A stretch of 64,000 nucleotides of DNA from Sphingomonas rhizophila (GTDB taxonomy: Bacteria; Pseudomonadota; Alphaproteobacteria; Sphingomonadales; Sphingomonadaceae). Under the pieces are notes generated by a model. That model was given only the letters and a program-made list of their open reading frames with translations. It did not search any database and was not told the DNA's origin. Shown piece after piece: positions 36,912-45,971 of the stretch (within the stretch, counting starts at the first letter, position 1; each line of letters starts with the position of its first letter). A program made the position numbers and the translations under genes. The stretch covers positions 2,326,001 through 2,390,000 of the forward strand of contig NZ_CP060717.1 of the NCBI RefSeq assembly GCF_014396585.1, read 5' to 3'.

Positions 36912-37373
36912 ATGAGCATCGACCAACGCCTCGCCGAACTCGGCATCGTCCTTCCGCAGCCGGCCGCGCCGGTCGCCTCCTATGTTCCTGCGGTAGAGGC
37001 CAACGGCCTGCTCCACATCTCGGGGCAGATTTCGTTCGCGGAGGACGGCAGCCTGATCAAGGGTAGGCTTGGCGAGGATGTCGATCTGGACGCCGGTGCC
37101 GCCGCCGCCCGCCGCTGCGGCATCATGCTGCTCGCGCAAATGAAGGCCGCGCTCGGGTCACTCGACCGCGTCGAGCGAATCGTGAAGCTCGGCGTGTTCG
37201 TGAACTCGGCGAGCGAGTTCACCGATCAGCCGAAGGTCGCCAATGGCGCCAGCGAACTCATGCAGGACGTGTTCGGCGAAGCCGGTCGCCATGCTCGAAG
37301 CGCTGTCGGCGTGCCGGTGCTTCCGCTCGGCGTCGCGGTCGAGGTGGATGCGGTCGTCGCTGTCCGGGCCTGA
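36912..37373 (+). CDS. RidA family protein
   Basis: A 153-residue member of the RidA/YjgF/UK114 family, in the longer subgroup that starts with a SIDQRLAELGIVLP segment. The core reads GLLHISGQISFAEDGSLIKG, then RCGIMLLAQMKAALGSLDRV and the C-terminal ARSAVGVPVLPLGVAVEVDA with the conserved arginine that binds carboxylates. RidA proteins hydrolyse reactive enamine/imine intermediates of amino-acid metabolism. It overlaps the glycerophosphodiesterase gene by 26 bases. Confidence 0.88.
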   Translation: MSIDQRLAELGIVLPQPAAPVASYVPAVEANGLLHISGQISFAEDGSLIKGRLGEDVDLDAGAAAARRCGIMLLAQMKAALGSLDRVERIVKLGVFVNSASEFTDQPKVANGASELMQDVFGEAGRHARSAVGVPVLPLGVAVEVDAVVAVRA

Positions 37374-38072
37374 CCCGCACTCGACTGACCCACTCTGGCC
37401 GGGTGCCGCCGGCTTTGCGCACCGTGGCTTGCACGGGCCTTCTCCGCTCGTCGAGAACAGCCTCGCCGCGTTCGAGGCTTGCCTGGAAGCGGGCGCGGGG
37501 GTCGAATGCGACGTCCGCCTGACGCGCGACGGTGAAATCGTCGTTTTTCATGATTCGAACGCCCTTCGCCTGACGGGCAGCGACTTGGTCATCGAGCAGG
37601 CGATGTTGGCGGAGGTCCGGCAACTTCCCTTTCCCGGGCGACCGGTTCCGACCTTGAGCGAACTGCTGCGGCTGGTCAGCGGGCGCGCACCGATGCTGAT
37701 CGAGGCCAAGTGCCGGGGCGCCGGGCAGACTGGTGCCATGCCCTCGAAAAGACGCTCTGGGATTATCGCGGGCCTTACGGCGTGATGAGCTTCGATGCGC
37801 TGCTGATGCGCTCGATACGGACCCGGCTACCCACGATGCGACGTGGCTTGGTCATCAATGACCGCCTCGACCGGGTCAGCCGGCGGCTGGCCTTGTGGCA
37901 AGCGCGGCCCCAGTTCGCGGCGATCGAAACTCACGCGGTGGCGAAAGCCTGGGCGCAGCGGCTGAGGCGCGCCATGCCAATTTATAGCTGGACCGTGAAA
38001 AGCTCGGTTCAGCGCAGGGCGCTTGAACCATTCGCCGACGCCCTCATTTGGGAAGGTGATGGCCGAGGCTGA
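37348..38072 (+). CDS. Glycerophosphodiester phosphodiesterase family protein (frameshifted)
   Basis: A protein of about 241 residues after repair. The first frame has GFAHRGLHGPSPLVENSLAA with the catalytic HR, GVECDVRLTRDGEIVVFHD (E-x-D and H-D metal ligands), and PMLIEAKC. The second frame has DWCHALEKTLWDYRGPYGVM, SFDALLMRSIR and YSWTVKSSVQRRALEPFADA. Adding one G in the GGGGCGCCGGG segment (37715-37725) restores the frame. It hydrolyses glycerophosphodiesters to glycerol 3-phosphate and an alcohol. No signal peptide is seen, so it is cytosolic. ATG 37348 lies inside the ridA end; the stop overlaps the next gene by 14 bases. Confidence 0.83.
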
Positions 38073-39195
38073 CCTGGAAATGACCGCGCGGATCGCCGGA
38101 GCCTTCGCCGAGGTCGACGCGGCCGACTGGCTGCGATTGGCGGGAGAGGGCGATCCCTTCCTCGACCAGCGCTTTCTCGCCCTTCTCGAGTCGAGCGGCA
38201 GCGTCGGAGCCGGCACCGGCTGGCAGCCGCTCCCGCTGCTGGTCGACCGTGGCGACCGGGCGATCAGCGCGCTTCCGGCTTACCTGAAATTCCATAGCCA
38301 GGGCGAATATGTCTTCGATCATGGCTGGGCGGACGCATGGGAGCGTGCCGGCGGCCAATATTATCCCAAGCTGCAGGTTTCGGTGCCGTTCAGCCCCGTC
38401 GTCGGGCGTCGACTGCTAGGCGAGTTCGATCCTGCCCTGGCGGTGGCGGAGACTGTCGTGCAATCGAATGGCCTAAGCTCCGCCCACGTGACCTTCTGCA
38501 CCGAGGCCGAGGCGGATGCCGGCGCCCGTCGCGGCTGGATTCCGCGGATTGGCCTGCAATTTCACTGGCACAACCGCGGTTACGGTTCGTTCGAGGATTT
38601 CCTCGCCGCGCTCTCCAGCCGAAAGCGCAAGGCCATCCGCAAGGAGCGGGAGCGCGCCTGTCAGGGATTGAAGATCGTCACCAAGCGCGGAGCGGAGATC
38701 CAGTCCGCCGACATGGACGCGATGTGGGGCTTCTATCAGGATACCGGCAGCCGGAAGTGGGGCCGTCCCTACCTGACCGAGGCATTCTTCGCCGGCCTGG
38801 TCGAGGCAATGGGCGACGCCGTTCTCCTATTCCTGGCCACCCGCGATGGTGCGCCAATCGCGGGCGCGCTCAATTTCGTCGGGAAGGACACGCTCTATGG
38901 GCGTTACTGGGGCTGCGTCGAAGACGTCCCCTTCCTCCATTTCGAGCTCAGCTACCACCGGGCGATCGAGTGGGCGATCGACCATGGCCTCTCGACCGTC
39001 CAGGCTGGGGCGCAGGGCGAGCACAAGCTGGCGCGCGGATACGAACCGGTCATCACCCATTCGCTGCATTACATCCCGGACAGAGGCTTTCGCGAGGCAG
39101 TGCGCGACGCGGTCAACCGGGAGATGGCTGCCGTTCACCAGGAGCTCGACTGGGCGCGGGCCGCGCTGCCGTTTCGTCAGTCCGGCTCGCCGTAG
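38059..39195 (+). CDS. FemAB-like GNAT acyltransferase (COG3146 type)
   Basis: A 378-residue protein of the FemAB-like/peptidogalycan biosynthesis family. The N-terminal part shows GDPFLDQRFLALLESSGSVG and GWQPLPLLVDRGDRAISALP. The middle shows LKFHSQGEYVFDHGWADAWE with GGQYYPKLQVSVPF. The C-terminal GNAT-like fold has LAALSSRKRKAIRKERERAC, HFELSYHRAIEWAIDHGL and AGAQGEHKLARGYEPV. Relatives are annotated as N-acetyltransferases; the acceptor is unknown, and FemAB homologues elsewhere add amino acids to peptidoglycan. ATG 38059 follows GGAAGG. It overlaps the asparaginase gene by 19 bases at the 3' ends. Confidence 0.82.
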   Translation: MAEADLEMTARIAGAFAEVDAADWLRLAGEGDPFLDQRFLALLESSGSVGAGTGWQPLPLLVDRGDRAISALPAYLKFHSQGEYVFDHGWADAWERAGGQYYPKLQVSVPFSPVVGRRLLGEFDPALAVAETVVQSNGLSSAHVTFCTEAEADAGARRGWIPRIGLQFHWHNRGYGSFEDFLAALSSRKRKAIRKERERACQGLKIVTKRGAEIQSADMDAMWGFYQDTGSRKWGRPYLTEAFFAGLVEAMGDAVLLFLATRDGAPIAGALNFVGKDTLYGRYWGCVEDVPFLHFELSYHRAIEWAIDHGLSTVQAGAQGEHKLARGYEPVITHSLHYIPDRGFREAVRDAVNREMAAVHQELDWARAALPFRQSGSP

Positions 39196-40094
39196 ATCGC
39201 GACGCAGCGTTCGATGTCGCTGCCCGCGCGGCCGCGGTACATGTCTGGCGTTGTGAAGCCCCACGCCACTTCGCCGGAGGGCGCGACGGCAATCAGGCCA
39301 CCTTTGCCGCCAAGCGAGCCAACCTCGCCTAGGACGGCGTCGAGCGCCTCCTGCAATCCTAGCCCGCCGAGGCGGATAAGGGCGCAAAGCTCATGCGCGG
39401 CGGCGGTTCGGATGAACAATTCGCCAAGCCCCGTAGCACTGACCGCGGCGGCGCGATCGTCGGCATAGGTGCCGGCGCCGATCAGCGGAGAATCGCCGAT
39501 TCGGCCCCAGCGCTTTGCGGTGAGGCCGCCCGTCGAGGTCGCCGCGGCAACATGGCCCGACTGGTCGACCGCAACGGCGCCGATCGTCCCATATTTGATG
39601 TCGGCATCGAACTGGCCGCCCGCCGCCATCACCCGGTCGAGCTGCGCGGCCCGTTCGGGGATGACGAACCAGCCATTGTCGACCTGCTCCAGGCCCTGGT
39701 CGCGGGCGAAGCGGTCGCCGCCCTCGTAAGTCAGAAGGACATGCGGGCTGAGCTCCATCGCCGCGCGGGCCGCGGCAATCGGCGCGCGTGTCGTGCGAAG
39801 TCCGGCAACCGCCCCGGCCCGCCGCGTCGTTCCTTCCATGATCGCAGCATCCAGCTCGACATGTCCGTCGGCGGTCAGAACGCTGCCTCGCCCGGCGTTG
39901 AAGGAGGGGTCTTCCTCCAGTGCTCGCGCCGCCGCTTCGACCGCATCGAGAGACGATCCGCCCGAGGCGAGAATTGACGACCCGGCATCCAGCGCGGCGT
40001 TCAAGCCCGCCCGCGCGGCCTCGTCCTGCTCCTTCGACACCGTCCCGGGCCGCATCGCGCCGCACCCACCGTGGATCACCAGTTTCCAGCTCAT
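39177..40094 (-). CDS. Isoaspartyl peptidase/L-asparaginase (Ntn hydrolase)
   Basis: A 305-residue precursor of the plant-type asparaginase family. It starts SWKLVIHGGCGAMRPG. The self-cleavage site is seen at KYGTIGAVAVDQSGHVAAAT, where the threonine of GTIGAV becomes the N-terminal nucleophile of the beta subunit. STGGLTAKRWGRIGDSPLIG and the GTYAD and ATGLGELFIR segments form the substrate pocket. It hydrolyses beta-aspartyl dipeptides and L-asparagine. No signal peptide is present. It is divergent from the SPFH operon with a 91-base gap. Confidence 0.92.
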   Translation of the reverse strand: MSWKLVIHGGCGAMRPGTVSKEQDEAARAGLNAALDAGSSILASGGSSLDAVEAAARALEEDPSFNAGRGSVLTADGHVELDAAIMEGTTRRAGAVAGLRTTRAPIAAARAAMELSPHVLLTYEGGDRFARDQGLEQVDNGWFVIPERAAQLDRVMAAGGQFDADIKYGTIGAVAVDQSGHVAAATSTGGLTAKRWGRIGDSPLIGAGTYADDRAAAVSATGLGELFIRTAAAHELCALIRLGGLGLQEALDAVLGEVGSLGGKGGLIAVAPSGEVAWGFTTPDMYRGRAGSDIERCVAIYGEPD

Positions 40095-40130
40095 GCCGAC
40101 GCCCTAGCGGCAAGGTGTCGCCAGCGCCAG

Positions 40131-40165
40131 TTGACTCGGCCCCCAAACGATATAAATATGATATC
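40131..40165 (+). promoter_or_regulatory. AT-rich promoter with inverted repeat before the SPFH gene
   Basis: TTGACT (40131-40136) is followed by an AT-only island containing TATAAATATGATATC. GATAT (40149-40153) and ATATC (40161-40165) form an inverted repeat with a 7-base spacer, and TGATATCA is itself palindromic. The island stands out from a GC-rich neighbourhood and lies about 20 bases before the start codon, just ahead of the ribosome-binding site AAAGGGAGG. A -10 element and an operator probably overlap here. The regulator is unknown. Confidence 0.5.
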
Positions 40166-40185
40166 AATTAAAGGGAGGCATCTAC

Positions 40186-41088
40186 ATGACCGATTCAAAC
40201 GTCATCGCGCTCACGTCCAGCCGCGAACGGCCGGCGTCGACCGCCAGCGGCTACGCCATGCTGATCTTGCTCGTGCTGGCGATCGTCGTGCAGCTTTATG
40301 GCATCTGGAACCTTGCCAACGACAATGCGGGCCTCCTGCCGATCCTGTCGGTCATCGCCGGTCCGCTGCTGATCATCCTGATCGCGCCCGGCTTCTACAT
40401 GCTGCAGCCCAACCAGGCGGCAGCCATCACCCTGTTCGGCGATTACAAGGGCACCGATCGCGTCACCGGCCTGCGCTGGGTGCTGCCGTGGCTGATGCGC
40501 AAGAAGGTATCGGTCCGCGCCAACAACTTCATTTCCGAACGCATCAAGGTCAACGACCTGCGCGGCAACCCGATCGAGATGGCGGCGCAGATCGTCTGGC
40601 GCGTGGTCGACACGGCCCAGGCGCTGTTCGACATCGACGACTACAAGCAGTTCGTGAAGGTGCAGGTCGAAGCCGCGGTGCGGACGATCGGATCGCGCTA
40701 CCCCTATGACGACTTCGCCCACATGGAAGTGACGCTGCGCGGCAACCATGACGAGGTCGGCGCCGAGCTTCGCAAGGAATTGATCGAGCGGCTCGCCGTC
40801 GCCGGGATCACCGTCGACGAATGCGGCTTTACCCATCTTGCCTATGCGCAGGAAATCGCCGGGGCGATGCTTCGCCGCCAGCAGGCGCAGGCGGTCGTTG
40901 CGGCCCGCCAGACGCTGGTCGAGGGCGCGGTCGGCATGGTCGAGATGGCGCTGGAGCAGTTGAGCGCGAAGAATGTCGTCGAGCTGGACGATGAGCGGCG
41001 AGCGGCGATGGTCTCGAACCTGATGGTCGTCCTCTGCGGCGAGCGGGACACGCAGCCCGTCGTCAACGCCGGCAGCCTGTACCAGTAA
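40186..41088 (+). CDS. SPFH domain membrane protein (band 7/stomatin-like)
   Basis: A 300-residue membrane-anchored SPFH protein. Two N-terminal hydrophobic segments ([19 protein letters not shown] and [20 protein letters not shown]) precede the band-7 domain: [60 protein letters not shown] and [19 protein letters not shown] helical tail with [20 protein letters not shown] follows. Such proteins organise membrane microdomains or hold proteases. The strong AAAGGGAGG ribosome-binding site and the AT-rich palindrome upstream suggest high, controlled expression. An Arc-like gene follows after 3 bases. Confidence 0.88.
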   Translation: MTDSNVIALTSSRERPASTASGYAMLILLVLAIVVQLYGIWNLANDNAGLLPILSVIAGPLLIILIAPGFYMLQPNQAAAITLFGDYKGTDRVTGLRWVLPWLMRKKVSVRANNFISERIKVNDLRGNPIEMAAQIVWRVVDTAQALFDIDDYKQFVKVQVEAAVRTIGSRYPYDDFAHMEVTLRGNHDEVGAELRKELIERLAVAGITVDECGFTHLAYAQEIAGAMLRRQQAQAVVAARQTLVEGAVGMVEMALEQLSAKNVVELDDERRAAMVSNLMVVLCGERDTQPVVNAGSLYQ

Positions 41089-41091
41089 AAC

Positions 41092-41292
41092 GTGGCCGGC
41101 GAGCGCAAAGCCTACCCGTTACGGGTCGATCCCGCCCTGTGGGCGGCGATCGAACGGCTGGCGGCGACCGATCTCCGCTCGGTCAATGCCGAGGTCGAAT
41201 GCCTGCTGCGCGAGGCGCTCAAAGGCCGCGGGGTGAAGCTTGGGGCGCCGGCGCCGGTGAGACGCGGCCGCCCGCCGAAGGAGAAAGAGTGA
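41092..41292 (+). CDS. Arc/ribbon-helix-helix-like small protein
   Basis: A 66-residue protein starting at GTG 3 bases after the SPFH stop. [20 protein letters not shown] is followed by [20 protein letters not shown], a short strand and two helices as in Arc/MetJ-type DNA-binding proteins and HicB-like antitoxins. A basic tail ([12 protein letters not shown]) follows. It may bind DNA, possibly the palindrome before its own operon; this is inference. No toxin gene is adjacent. Its stop overlaps the next start by one base (TGATG). Confidence 0.78.
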   Translation: MAGERKAYPLRVDPALWAAIERLAATDLRSVNAEVECLLREALKGRGVKLGAPAPVRRGRPPKEKE

Positions 41293-42203
41293 TGTTCATC
41301 GCCGCCACTGCTGCCATGCTCGCCGCCTCGACGCCGATCCAGGCAGGCACGCTCGCCGGAACGGTGACGAAGCCCGACGGGCGGAGCGCCGCAACCGTTC
41401 TGGTCCTGCCCGGATCGGGTCCGACCGACCGTGACGGCAACAACCCGCTGGGGGTCAAGTCCGCGTCCTACCGGCTGCTGGCCGAAGACCTGGCGAAGCG
41501 TGGCGTCGCCACCGTGCGCATCGACAAGCGTGGACTGTTCGGAAGCGTCGGGGCGGGCGACCCCAACAAGGTAACCATCGCCGATTATGTTGCCGACACC
41601 GGTGCATGGATTGCCTCGGCCCGGAAGGCCACCGGCGCACGTTGCATCTGGCTGCTCGGTCATAGCGAAGGCGGACTGATCGCGCTGGCCTCGGCAAAAC
41701 TGCCCGATGTCTGCGGATTGGTCCTGGTCGCGACCGCTGGCCGACCGCTCGGCACGGTGATCCGCGACCAGCTTCGGTCCAACCCTGCCAATGCTCCCAT
41801 CCTGCCGCAGGCGGAGGCAGCGCTTGCCTCGCTGGAAGGCGGTAAGGCGGTGAGCGTCGACGGGATGCATCCCGCACTGGCGCAGGGCCTCTTCAATCCG
41901 AAGGTGCAGCCATACCTCATCGACGTGTTCCGCTACGATCCGGCCAGGCTTGCTGCCGCCTATCAGGGGCCGATGCTGATCGTGCAGGGCACGACCGATT
42001 TGCAGGTCGGCGTTGGCGATGCCGAGGCATTGGCCAAGGCGCAGCCGAAAGCAAAGCTGGTGAAAATCGACGGCATGTCCCACGTTCTGAAGGTCGCGCC
42101 GCTCGACCGCGCGGCCAACCTTGCGGTGATGCAGGATGAGGCCGCGCCGCTCGCCCCCGGCCTTGTTAACAGCATTGCCGATTTCGTGAGCGCGAAACGA
42201 TGA
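41292..42203 (+). CDS. Secreted alpha/beta hydrolase
   Basis: A 303-residue exported hydrolase. The signal-like N-terminus (IAATAAMLAASTPIQAGTL) precedes the fold: TVLVLPGSGPTDRDGNNPLG (oxyanion loop), GVATVRIDKRGLFGS, CIWLLGHSEGGLIALASAK with nucleophile serine in G-H-S-E-G, MLIVQGTTDLQVGVGDAEAL (acid aspartate) and DGMSHVLKVAP with the catalytic histidine. The PGSGPTDRDGN start is typical of a peptidase/esterase subfamily. The substrate is unknown. It is coupled to the Arc-like gene before it and to a small membrane protein after it. Confidence 0.85.
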   Translation: MFIAATAAMLAASTPIQAGTLAGTVTKPDGRSAATVLVLPGSGPTDRDGNNPLGVKSASYRLLAEDLAKRGVATVRIDKRGLFGSVGAGDPNKVTIADYVADTGAWIASARKATGARCIWLLGHSEGGLIALASAKLPDVCGLVLVATAGRPLGTVIRDQLRSNPANAPILPQAEAALASLEGGKAVSVDGMHPALAQGLFNPKVQPYLIDVFRYDPARLAAAYQGPMLIVQGTTDLQVGVGDAEALAKAQPKAKLVKIDGMSHVLKVAPLDRAANLAVMQDEAAPLAPGLVNSIADFVSAKR

Positions 42204-42445
42204 GCGACCGGCCGGAATGGTTTGCCCCCAAGCGCTATGGCCTCGGCGCCGGTTGGCCCATCGCGTGGCAGGGATGGGCAGTGCTTGCCGCCTTCATGCT
42301 ACTGGTCGGGATCGCGCTGTTGATCTTCGGGCCCGATGATCCGGCCGCCCTCGCCATTGTCATACCGGCCGTCATCGGGCTGGCGATCGTGACCGCGCTC
42401 ACCACCCGCGGCGGTTGGCGGTGGCGCTGGGGCAACGAGGACTAG
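42200..42445 (+). CDS. Small hypothetical membrane protein
   Basis: An 81-residue protein with two predicted membrane helices (about residues 19-41, GWAVLAAFMLLVGIALLIFG, and 47-65, ALAIVIPAVIGLAIVTALTT) and a basic C-terminal tail (RGGWRWRWGNED). The N-terminus SDRPEWFAPKRYGLGAGWPI recurs in small sphingomonad membrane proteins, as far as I recall. The function is unknown. The ATG overlaps the hydrolase stop (ATGA), making it the fourth gene of the SPFH unit. The stop shares CTAG with the nuclease gene on the other strand. Confidence 0.7.
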   Translation: MSDRPEWFAPKRYGLGAGWPIAWQGWAVLAAFMLLVGIALLIFGPDDPAALAIVIPAVIGLAIVTALTTRGGWRWRWGNED

Positions 42446-43335
42446 CGGCGTTTCTTCTGGCCGGGCGCCTTGTGCGCCGGTCCCAGGGCATCGTCCAACA
42501 GACGCGCCAGGCGGATGCCGCCCGCGGCGATATTTTCCCGAACGTCGGGGATCAACGCGCGAACGTCCGCCTCGTCCAGCGTGGGGCGGCCCGCCGGGAC
42601 CGCCCCGCATGGGTCGCCGACCAGCGTTTGGTAGGCAAGATTTCGAGCCTTTCCCCACATCTCGCGGCTCCAGTCCTCGACCGTTCCGCCCGCGATCCGT
42701 GCCTTGCCCTCCGCGCTGATCGATGCTGTCAGCGCGATCGGGCCAGCGGGCGGCGTGGTCGCCGCGCGTTCCGCCAGCCATCCGTCCCAGATGCTGTGCA
42801 GGTTGGTACGCCCGCCGATGATGCCGTAATTGGCCGCGACCCTATTGCCGCCAAGGTCGGCGTGATCGCCGGCATGCATTGGCTGGTGAAGGTCGCCGAC
42901 GAAATGGGTCAGGAAGGCCAACGCCATCAGCCGCTCGCGGGTCGGGACGCTGGTATCGGCCAGCAGGCGCGCGTTGCGCTCGATCTGTGCCGAAACGCAA
43001 TTGCCGTCCTTGCACGCCGCCTTGAGATCGAACGGCTTGCACACGTCGACGTTCTGATAGTGCCAGCTGTAGGCATAGGCGAAGCGGTCACCCAGCGGCT
43101 TGACACAGTCCGCCCACACGCTCGCTTCCTCCAGCGTGTTGACGGGGCAGGTCGGTGTTTCCAGCAACGCGCCCTGGGCCAGCAGGCGATTCACGGCAGA
43201 GCGCGTCGATGGCCGCATTTCCTTCAGGGCGATGCCGGCCACGCTTTCATGACCATATTCCCAATAAGCGGCGGCTGGGGCTGCCAGGAACAGGGAGGCG
43301 GCGGCGATTAGGCGCAGGCGGCGGGGACTCGGCAT
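42442..43335 (-). CDS. S1/P1 nuclease
   Basis: A 297-residue exported nuclease. A signal peptide (ASLFLAAPAAAY) is cut so that the mature protein starts near WEYGHESV; the N-terminal Trp and following His are zinc ligands in this family. Other ligand segments are YSWHYQNVDVC (His), then LAFLTHFVGDLHQPMHAGDH with D and H ligands, and GGNRVAANYG. S1/P1 enzymes use three zinc ions to cut single-stranded DNA and RNA and remove 3' phosphates. Here it likely feeds on external nucleic acids for phosphate. It is divergent from ispG. Confidence 0.9.
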   Translation of the reverse strand: MPSPRRLRLIAAASLFLAAPAAAYWEYGHESVAGIALKEMRPSTRSAVNRLLAQGALLETPTCPVNTLEEASVWADCVKPLGDRFAYAYSWHYQNVDVCKPFDLKAACKDGNCVSAQIERNARLLADTSVPTRERLMALAFLTHFVGDLHQPMHAGDHADLGGNRVAANYGIIGGRTNLHSIWDGWLAERAATTPPAGPIALTASISAEGKARIAGGTVEDWSREMWGKARNLAYQTLVGDPCGAVPAGRPTLDEADVRALIPDVRENIAAGGIRLARLLDDALGPAHKAPGQKKRR

Positions 43336-43388
43336 GGCGCGCGCCTTAGAGAATTTCCTTTGTCATCCATAGCGCCTATATCGCGCCC

Positions 43389-44510
43389 ATGTCCTCCATC
43401 CGTCCGTGGCGCACGATCGAGCGCCGCCAGTCCCGCCAGATCATGGTCGGCAATGTCGCCGTCGGCGGCGATGCGCCCGTCACCGTCCAGACGATGACCA
43501 ACACTCCGACATCGGACGCGAAGGCGACGATCGACCAGATCCGCCGCTGCGAAGAGGCCGGGGTCGACATCATCCGCGTGTCCTGCCCCGATGTCGAAAG
43601 CACGACGGCGCTGAAGCAGATCGTCCGCGCGGCGCGTGTGCCGATCGTCGCGGACATCCATTTCCACTATAAGCGCGCGCTGGAAGCGGCGGACGCCGGT
43701 GCCGCCTGCCTGCGTATCAATCCGGGCAATATCGGCAGCGACGACCGCGTTCGCGAAGTCGTCGCCGCGGCCAAGGCCAACGGCTGCGCGATCCGCATTG
43801 GCGTCAATGCCGGCAGCCTGGAAAAGGATTTGCTGGAAAAGTACGGTGAGCCCTGCCCGGACGCGCTGGTCGAGAGCGCGCTTGACCATATCCGCATCCT
43901 CGAGGACCATGATTTCCGCAATTACAAGGTCGCGGTGAAGGCCAGCGACCTGTTCATGGCGGTCGCCGCCTACCAGCAGCTTGCCTACCAGGTCGATTGC
44001 CCGCTCCATCTCGGCATTACCGAGGCCGGCGGCTTCGTCGGCGGAACCGTGAAAAGCGCGATCGGCATCGGTTCGCTGCTGTGGGCGGGTATCGGCGACA
44101 CCATCCGCGTTTCGCTTTCGGCCGAGCCCGAAGAGGAAGTGCGCGTTGGCTACGAGATCCTGAAGGCGCTTGGCATCCGCAACCGTGGCGTCCGCGTCGT
44201 GTCCTGCCCGTCGTGTGCCCGGCAGGGCTTCGATGTCATCCGCACGGTGGAAGCGCTCGAGGCGCGGCTACAGCATATTCGCACGCCCATGTCGCTGTCG
44301 GTGCTTGGCTGCGTCGTCAACGGACCGGGCGAGGCGCGCGAAACCGACATCGGCATCACCGGCGGCGGTAATGGCAAGCACATGGTCTATCTTTCGGGCG
44401 TCACCGACCACCATGTCCAGGACGCCGACATGATCGACCACATCGTCAAGCTGGTCGAGGCCAAGGCCGCCGAGATCGAGGCCCAGCGGGACGCCGCCGA
44501 GGCCGCGTAA
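43389..44510 (+). CDS. ispG: 4-hydroxy-3-methylbut-2-en-1-yl diphosphate synthase
   Basis: A 373-residue iron-sulphur enzyme of the MEP isoprenoid pathway that converts cyclic MEcPP to HMBPP. It begins with a [20 protein letters not shown] segment followed by MTNTPTSD, the family hallmark. The TIM barrel includes [29 protein letters not shown] and [16 protein letters not shown]. The C-terminal 4Fe-4S domain has [13 protein letters not shown] and [14 protein letters not shown] with the three cysteine ligands and a nearby glutamate, then [10 protein letters not shown]. It is essential in bacteria with this pathway. The promoter lies in the 53-base gap shared with the S1/P1 nuclease. Confidence 0.96.
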   Translation: MSSIRPWRTIERRQSRQIMVGNVAVGGDAPVTVQTMTNTPTSDAKATIDQIRRCEEAGVDIIRVSCPDVESTTALKQIVRAARVPIVADIHFHYKRALEAADAGAACLRINPGNIGSDDRVREVVAAAKANGCAIRIGVNAGSLEKDLLEKYGEPCPDALVESALDHIRILEDHDFRNYKVAVKASDLFMAVAAYQQLAYQVDCPLHLGITEAGGFVGGTVKSAIGIGSLLWAGIGDTIRVSLSAEPEEEVRVGYEILKALGIRNRGVRVVSCPSCARQGFDVIRTVEALEARLQHIRTPMSLSVLGCVVNGPGEARETDIGITGGGNGKHMVYLSGVTDHHVQDADMIDHIVKLVEAKAAEIEAQRDAAEAA

Positions 44511-44545
44511 GCCTTTACTAACCGCGGCGCGATACGCTTGGCCGC

Positions 44546-45022
44546 ATGGGAAAGCTGATTGCCATCGTCGTTGCGTTTGGCGTCCTGATCGGGCTTGCGC
44601 TTCCGACCGGGAAACCGATCGCCGCGCCCGCCACAGCGACCGGGGCGGCGAAGGAAGTGGTCCTAACCCGCGGATCCACCGGCCATTTCTTCACCGACGC
44701 CACGATCAACGACCGGGGCAGTGTCGAATTTATGGTCGATACCGGTGCGTCGTTCGTCGCGCTGACGGTGGAGGACGCCCGGCGGCTCGGGGTTGACATC
44801 GATCCGGCCAATTTCGACGTCATTGCAGAAGGCGCCAGCGGTCCGGTGCGCGGGGAGATCGTCACGCTGAAATCGGTCGAAGTCGGCGGAATCCGCGCCG
44901 AGAACGTCCGGGCGATGGTACTCGAAGGATCGCGCCTGTCGTTGCTTGGCCAGTCATTCCTTGCCCGTGTCGATCAGGTCAACATGGCCGGCGACTACCT
45001 TTCGTTGCACGACGCCGGCTGA
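44546..45022 (+). CDS. Retropepsin-like aspartic protease (TIGR02281 type)
   Basis: A 158-residue membrane-anchored protein. The N-terminal helix (LIAIVVAFGVLIGLALPTG, about residues 3-22) is followed by a clan AA aspartic protease half: GHFFTDATINDRGSVEFMVD, TGAS (active-site D-T-G), then LKSVEVGGIRAENVRAMVLE and SLLGQSFLARVDQV, with the typical L-L-G-x-S/x-F-L flap partner. Like retropepsins it would need to dimerise. Substrates in bacteria are unknown. It lies 35 bases behind ispG and 46 bases before a DMT transporter, so these may be co-transcribed. Confidence 0.87.
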   Translation: MGKLIAIVVAFGVLIGLALPTGKPIAAPATATGAAKEVVLTRGSTGHFFTDATINDRGSVEFMVDTGASFVALTVEDARRLGVDIDPANFDVIAEGASGPVRGEIVTLKSVEVGGIRAENVRAMVLEGSRLSLLGQSFLARVDQVNMAGDYLSLHDAG

Positions 45023-45068
45023 CGCGTCGCCACTGGCGCGGCCGGCGCGCTGCGGTATGGTTGGCGGC

Positions 45069-45971
45069 ATGACCCGCCCCGCGACCTCCCTGACCACGGC
45101 CTATGCCGTCGCGGTATCCGGGATCGCGTCCTTTTCCATCATGGACATGGTCATCAAGGGCCTCAGCCTGGCGATCGGCACCTTTCCGACATTGTGGTGG
45201 CGGTCGGTGGTCGGCGTGGGCATGGCCGGCGCGCTCTACGCCTGGTTTCGCACACCCGCGCCCGGCCGGGCTGCACTGAAGATCCACATCGTTCGCGGGG
45301 TGGCAACGACCGGCATGGCCGTCCTCTTTTTCTGGGGGCTAGCGCGCGTGCCGATGGCGCAGGCGGTGGCGCTGACCTTCATCGCTCCGCTCATCTCGCT
45401 GTTGTTGGCGGCACTCATCCTCAAGGAGCGGATCGGCGCGGCGACCGTCGGCGGCTCGGCACTCGCCTTCGTCGGTGTCGTCGTCATCCTGCTGGGGCAA
45501 TCGAAGGCGGAGCTCGGGCCGGAAGCGCTGCAAGGATCACTGGCGATCCTCGCCTCCGCGCTGATCTATGCCTGGAACATCGTCCTGATGCGGCAACAGG
45601 CGCTGGCCGCGCGGCCCGTCGAGATCGCCTTCTTCCAGAATCTTGTGGTGTGCGTGACTTTTGCACTGTCCATGCCGCTGGTCGGCGTTCCGGCGCTTCC
45701 CGACGGCCAGTGGCCGGCGATTGTCGGGGCCGCGGTGCTGGCGATGGTGTCGCAGCTCGCGCTGGCCTGGGCCTATGCCCGGGCCGGGGCGGCCGCGCTC
45801 TCGTCGAGCGAATATTCCTCCTTCCTGTGGGCGATGTTGCTCGGCTGGCTGCGCTTCGGGGAACAGGTGTCCTGGTTCACGATCGGTGGAGCGGCGCTGA
45901 TCGTTGCAGGCTGCCTGGTCGCGGCGCGGACCAAGCCGGTCGATCATCCGGTGCTGGAGGCGTCGGCCTAG
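45069..45971 (+). CDS. EamA/DMT-family transporter
   Basis: A complete 300-residue exporter with ten predicted membrane helices in two EamA repeats. The first repeat has SFSIMDMVIKGLSLAIGTFP, then ATTGMAVLFFWGLARVPMAQ and AVALTFIAPLISLLLAALIL ending in KERIG. The second has LAILASALIYAWNIVLMRQQ and QLALAWAYARAGAAALSSSE, ending in GCLVAARTKP. The substrate is unknown. ATG 45069 gives the right N-terminus and removes a long hydrophilic extension that overlaps the upstream gene. It ends on a CTAG shared with the DUF1345 gene on the other strand. Confidence 0.88.
   Translation: MTRPATSLTTAYAVAVSGIASFSIMDMVIKGLSLAIGTFPTLWWRSVVGVGMAGALYAWFRTPAPGRAALKIHIVRGVATTGMAVLFFWGLARVPMAQAVALTFIAPLISLLLAALILKERIGAATVGGSALAFVGVVVILLGQSKAELGPEALQGSLAILASALIYAWNIVLMRQQALAARPVEIAFFQNLVVCVTFALSMPLVGVPALPDGQWPAIVGAAVLAMVSQLALAWAYARAGAAALSSSEYSSFLWAMLLGWLRFGEQVSWFTIGGAALIVAGCLVAARTKPVDHPVLEASA

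Noticed and set aside
35238..37139. A 633-codon minus-strand open frame across the DUF3572, HAD, SDR and RidA genes
   Set aside because: It covers four recognisable plus-strand genes and shows only low-complexity Arg/Gly-rich sequence.
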